Assembly (NCBI GenBank): GCA_002448555.1
Contig: DJYV01000134.1
Location: 1 to 12,761, forward strand
Source: Flavobacteriales bacterium UBA6969
GTDB taxonomy: Bacteria; Bacteroidota; Bacteroidia; Flavobacteriales_D; Sanyastnellaceae
Reading direction: 5' to 3'
DNA length: 12,761 nucleotides
The translations under genes were made by a program, and so were the position numbers. The notes beneath the pieces were generated by a model. That model saw nothing but the letters and a program-made list of their open reading frames with translations, searched no databases and had not been told where the DNA came from. Below are positions 1 to 6,000 of this stretch, piece by piece. Within the stretch, counting starts at the first letter, position 1, and every line of letters begins with the position of its first letter.

Positions 1-81
1 AATGGAAGCTTGTTTGTTGAGTTGGTTCCCGCCGGTGCAACAGCACCTGAAAGCCACCAATTTTCGTTCTCTGCAGAGCTC
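1..81 (+). repeat. Tail of a further C module cut by the window edge
   Basis: The first 27 residues (NGSLFVELVPAG and what follows) match the last strand of the four complete C modules, which read G-x-L-(Y/F)-V-Q-(V/I/M)-F-P-(E/N)-G. As after C1, C3 and C4, a Cys-x-Cys step (C-G-C at 82-90) and an A repeat follow. This shows that the protein continues upstream with the same architecture. Confidence 0.75.
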
Positions 82-3000
82 TGCGGATGTACCGATGATT
101 TGGCATCGAATTTCGAGCCAGGAGCTACGTTGGAGGACGGTTCTTGCATTTACCCCGGTTGCACAGATTCTGCTGCGTGCAACTACGATGCAATGGCCAA
201 TGAAGACGACGGAACATGCGATTACTGCTGCGATGCAGTTTCTTCGAGCAATCCTGATTATGGCGTAGAGGTTGAGCTGCACGCTGTAGGAGGAATTACA
301 GGGCTGCGCACGTACCGTTTGTATGTGACAACGGCAAACGCTACCGATGTTTTGTCAGCGGTTTCCGGATACGCAGATTACCCCTTGAACATTGCCACAA
401 CAACAGATTTTTACCAGTACCTCGGTCCTGGTGGAGGGGCTACGCCAGCCGCTTGGTTAGCGGATTATGCGACGTTCCCAGCTTTCGCGGACGGGGCGTA
501 CGACTCCTACGTTACCATAGGTACGGATCAAATGGCTGATGTGGGCGCGGGCGAAGCGAATGCGACGCTGGCTGTGACCCCATCGGAGCCGTGGGATGCG
601 GTGTTTGAAACTGGTGACGATATTGCGATTTCTTCGAGTTCTGGAGGGGCTTGGTTCCTTTCTCCAGGTGCCACGAATGGCATCGCAGGTGATGATAACC
701 GCGTATTGATTGGCCAGTTCACAACAGATGGTTACTTGAGCGGTGATCTATACGTTCAGGTTTTCCCTGAAGGTGACCAAACCCAGTCGCAAGAAATGTA
801 CATTTCATGGACATCTCCATTGTGCGCCTGCACGGATGAAGCGGCGTGCAACTTCGACCCAACGGCTTTGTGGGATGATGGTTCATGCCAAGATGGACCA
901 GCGTACTGGGGCGAGAACCTCAATTGTGAGGGGGATTGCTTGAACGACTCCGATGGCGACTACGTGTGTGATGAAAACGAAATTCCAGGTTGTTTGAATC
1001 CTAACGCTTGTAACTACGTCGAAGCACCGACCGATCTCGTTACTTGTATCTTCCCTGAAGAAGGCCTTGACTGCGATGGCAACTGCTTGAATGATGTGGA
1101 TGGGGATGGTATTTGTGATGAGTTTGAAGAAGGAGGTTGCACGGACCCTGAGGCATGCAACTACGATGCCACTGCGACCGATGACAATGGTACATGTTCT
1201 TATCCCGAAATCTTTGTTCTGGGAGACGTGCCGACCTCTTCAATCGCTGAGTGTAGCTTGTTTGCCGATGGCCCAAATGCAACATGGCAATATGTCTTCA
1301 CGGCAACAACACCAGACGATGCGAACAGCAGCGCGGCACAAACAATTGAATTAAATGTAGTCTCACTTCCAGAAGGAGGTGTGAATTATCGAGTGGCAAA
1401 GACCACAGCAAATGGTAATTGGTTCTTCGGCCCTGCTGAGCCTCTCACTTTAGGTATGAACTCAAAGACTGTCAGCTCTGTAAGTTTTGCACGGGCAGTC
1501 AAGTTCCAATTTTCGAATGGAGATGGTGAGTTTGATTCCTTGGCTTTAAATGGTGCAAGTTTGGACGACTGCACTTCAGCAGAGGCACAGATAGCTACAT
1601 GCAATAACTTCACGGAAGGTGCTAATGCGAACTGGCCATTCATTTTCACTGCAACAACGGCAGCTGATCCAAATAGCAATCAAGCACAGACACTTGAGAT
1701 TAACATTACCTCATTACCCGAGGGTGGAGCGAATTGGAGGGTTGCAAAAACAACTGCCAACGGAAACTGGTTCTTCGGACCTGCCGAGCCCTTAAGCGTT
1801 GGAGGAAACTCTAAGACTGTATCGGGAGTGAGTTTCTCACGTACTGTGAGGTTCCAATTCAGTTCGGGCGATATCACTTTTGATGGGTTACTCTTAAATA
1901 ACGTTGATGTCAACGAATGTGGTGGGCCATTAGAAAGTGCCGTTTACGATTGCGAAGGTACCTGCCTGAACGATGCTGATGGAGACGGAACATGTGATGA
2001 ACTTGAAGTGTTTGGATGTACGGATGAGTCGGCGTGTAATTATGACGAATCTGTAACGGAAGAGGATGGATCCTGCGACTACTGCTGCGCCACGGCTGCC
2101 TCTGTAGAAGGCTATAATATTATCATCGAAACCGTTGGTGAATCTCCAGAGGGCTCCATCAAGCGCATGTATGTTGAGACACCGAACGCGACAGACGTTT
2201 TATCGGCTGTAACAGGTGATGTCCTGAACCCAACATATATCCGAAGTACTTTACCCTTCTTCCAGTCCGAGCTGATTTCTGGAGTAACTGCGAATGCAAT
2301 AAACCCTGCCTTCTTCAGTCTGTTTCCTGAAACGAACTACGACAGCTGGGTGACAATTGGAATTGAAAGCTCTGTCTATGGTTCAACAGAATCTTCGGTT
2401 GCGGTAGTTCCATCACTTACAAATTGGCAGAACGAGTTCCAAAATGGGAATGATATCGTACTCGAGGGCGATTTTGGAGACGGCTGGTTCGTGACCTGGG
2501 ATGAAAATGCAGGTATTTACACAAATGGTTTGGCAGGTGACGACAATAAAGTTCTGGTAGGACAGTTCACAACAAACGGCATTATGAGCGGGCAACTTTT
2601 CGTTCAGATGTTCCCAGAAGGTGATCAGCAAAACCCCATTCAGGTATTCTTGCCCTTTGGTTACGCCAGTGACGATGCGGATGCTCCAATCTTCACGTAT
2701 GTGCCTGCTGACATAACACAAAGCTGCGCTGATGCGCACCCATCGGAGATGGCTGTGGCTATCGATGAAGGCTGCATTGCTGAGGTAGATTTAACCTTAG
2801 AGGAATCGTTGGAAGCTGCAGATTGTGGCTACACACTCACGCGCACCTGGACTGCAGTGGATGCATGGGGTAACACAGCTACAGCTACACAGGTTGTAAA
2901 CTTGGAGGACACTGAAGCACCAGTTGCAGTAGCCCAAGAAGACCTGACAGTTGAATGCGGTACTGACTTGACGCCTGGTTCAGGAGTCGCTGAGTATCCC

Positions 3001-6000
3001 GTGAATTCGTTCGATAACTGCGCGATTGAAGACTTGACATGGGAATACACGGACGTTGAAATGGCTGGTGGTGCTGACTTGAACGGTGTAACGGCTGATT
3101 TTCTTGTGGAGATGGGTAAGGACTTCGGAGGTCCGTTTGGCCAATCGCTATTCCTCGAGGCACAAGGTGTAACCATCGGTGATGGCGTGGAAATTGATTA
3201 CGATGACTTGTCGGCTAATCCATCCAATCACCGCGGGGCAATCGCTGTGGACATCTCAGGTGGATCCATCAACGCCTTCGTTGACGGAACGAACGGATTC
3301 CCATACGAATATGATTATGCCATCGTCACCATCTCCAATCTGTCGATTGATAACTTGGCGGGCGTGACATTGGGAACCAACGGTATTGCCCCAGGTTCAG
3401 AAGTGTCCGTGGCAACTACATCCAACAGCATTGTTTTGACGTGGGATGGTACGGCAACGTACACAGAAGGTGATGCCGCTGACTTCACGGCGGATGACAA
3501 CTCATCTTGCTTGGCGACTGCGAGTGTCATGCGTACATGGACGGTCACCGACGGATGCAATAATTCCGATACGGCAGTTCAGTACCTCACGATCGTTGAC
3601 ACGGAAGGACCCGAGTTCACTTCAACTCCTGCAAACATTGAATTGTCATGCTACGACGAGATTCCAATGGCAACAGTTGAAGCGAGCGATTGTGGAAGCG
3701 TTTCCATTACAGATCCTTCGGACGAAATCCAAGAGGGATCATGCGGTACCTCGTACACCATCTTCCGCACATGGACTGCAACTGATGATTGTGGCAATGC
3801 TTCGACGTTCACGCAGACCATCATGGTCACGGATAATGAAGCTCCAGTTTTCACTTCATTCCCAGCTGACGTGACGTATACGGCCGGCGATGAGATAGAG
3901 GTCATGGAGCCGACTGCGGAAGACGACTGCAATGACGTTACGATTTCTTACAGCGATAGTCAAGATAACAGCAATGTTGAAATAACGGTCATCACACGGA
4001 CTTGGACGGCAACAGATGCTTGCGGCAATAGTGTATCCGCAGATCAAATCATCACAGTTAATGAGGTGTTGGGTTGTATGGATAGTGTCGCTTGTAATTT
4101 CGATGAAAGTGCATCTTACGATGATGGTACTTGTGATTACTGTTCTTGTGGAACAGGCGGACAAAATGGCTTTGGCCTGGAATTAGAGTTAGTCACCGCG
4201 CATGACGGCTCAATTGACGGACTGGAAGCTGGAATGAATACGTACCGAGTGTACGTAACTACAGACAGCCCAACCGACTTTGTGAGCGCAATTTCGGGTG
4301 ATTCTCAGATTCCGACTTCGCTCACTACTACAACAGAATTCTACCAAAACGAATTTGGTGCGATATCTCCAGATGCAATCAACTCGCTTTTTTATTCAGT
4401 GGTACCGAGCCTAGAGTACGACAGCTGGTTGACCATTGGCATCGAAGAGGCTCCTCAAGGTTCAGAGAGTGCAATTACGTTTGTACAGGCTCCTAGTGAC
4501 AACTGGATGAGTGAATTTGAATCTGGTGAAGACCTAATTATTGATAGTTTCTTCGGTGGCTCGTGGTTCACATTGAGCAATGCCAGTAATGGTATCGCCG
4601 GCGATGACCAACGAGTTCTCGTGGCTCAACTGACAACTACTGGCCAAGTGGAGGGACAATTGTATGTCCAAATTTTCCCGAACGGTGATTCTTCTCAGGA
4701 TACTTATCTCACTCTTGGATTCTTGTCCAATCCGTGTGGATGTACAGACGAATCTGCGTGTAATTATGATGCGGACGCTGTTTATAACAATGGATGTGAC
4801 TACCCAGAATTCGCATACGATTGCGACGGCAACTGCTTGAGCGACACAGACGGTGACGGTGTATGCGATGAATTGGAAATCTACGGTTGTACCACGGAGG
4901 GCAACTGCTTGTACGATCCGAATGCAACAGAGCATGACGAAGACATGTGTCAAGTGTCACCGTTCTGCATCGGTTGTAACGACGCGGCAGCGTGTAACTT
5001 CAATCCAAATGTGAACCCCGAACCCAACTTCAACGACGGTTCGTGTGTGTACCCAGAGGAAGGATTCGATTGCGATGGAAATTGCTTGGATACCAATGGC
5101 GACTTGATTTGTGACATCCTTCAAGGGTGTGGCCATCCAGACGCATGCAACTACGACGATAGTGCAGAGTATCCATCATTTGATTTTTGTGAGTTCTGCA
5201 GCTGTGCCAATGTTATGAGCAGCACTGAGGGATACGGCATCGAAGTCGAAGCGATGGAGAGCGGTATTGAGGGGTCAACAACGTACCAAGTATTCGTAAC
5301 GACGCCAAGTGCTACGGACGTGGTGAATGCAATCTTGGGTAACGAAATGAACCCCATCGTTTTGGCATCTTCAAGCCAGATTTACCAGAACGTTGGCGGT
5401 ACTGCACTTCCTTCGCCATCTGAAATGTTTGCCTTCTACCCCGACTTGCAGTACGACTCGTACGTGACGTTGGGAGCTGGTACGCCGGCTGAAGCAATGA
5501 GTTTCCCACCGACGGCTGATGGCAATGACCCCGCTTGGGTTGCAGCCTTTGAAAATGGCGGTGACATTGTAATCGACGATGTGGTCGGTAGCGGTTGGTA
5601 CATGAACGCGGATGTGATGGGCCAATACGGCGTAGCAGGTGACGACAACCGGGTGATGGTTGCTCAGTTGACCACGCCTGGAACCATCCACGGTCAGTTG
5701 TACGTTCAAGTATTCCCTGAGGGATTGTCCGCGGGCAACACGTTGTACTTGACGCTCTCGTTCGGCAGTGAGTACTGCGGATGTACCGATCCAATGGCCT
5801 GCAACTATGACGAGGAAAGCCTGCAGGATGACGGTTCATGCTTCTACGCTGCAGAAGGCGAATCATGTGAAGCAACATGCTTGTATGACACGTTTGCGCC
5901 TGAGCTCGTATCGATGGAGGAATCCTACACCACCACATGTGAGGAGGCCGCTACAGACATCCGTGAGCCGGAGTTCAGCGACAACTGCGACGACGTGCTC

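Noticed and set aside
10..12. TTG as the start codon of the giant protein.
   Set aside because: The frame is open to base 1 and the residues before and after it belong to one C-module tail, so this is an internal Leu codon.
5312..5938. A 208-codon open frame on the - strand inside the giant gene (and similar ones at 6097-6600 and 7359-7931).
   Set aside because: They lie opposite clearly coding repeat modules and show no family motifs; their repetitive sequence mirrors the HYR-like and C modules of the + strand.
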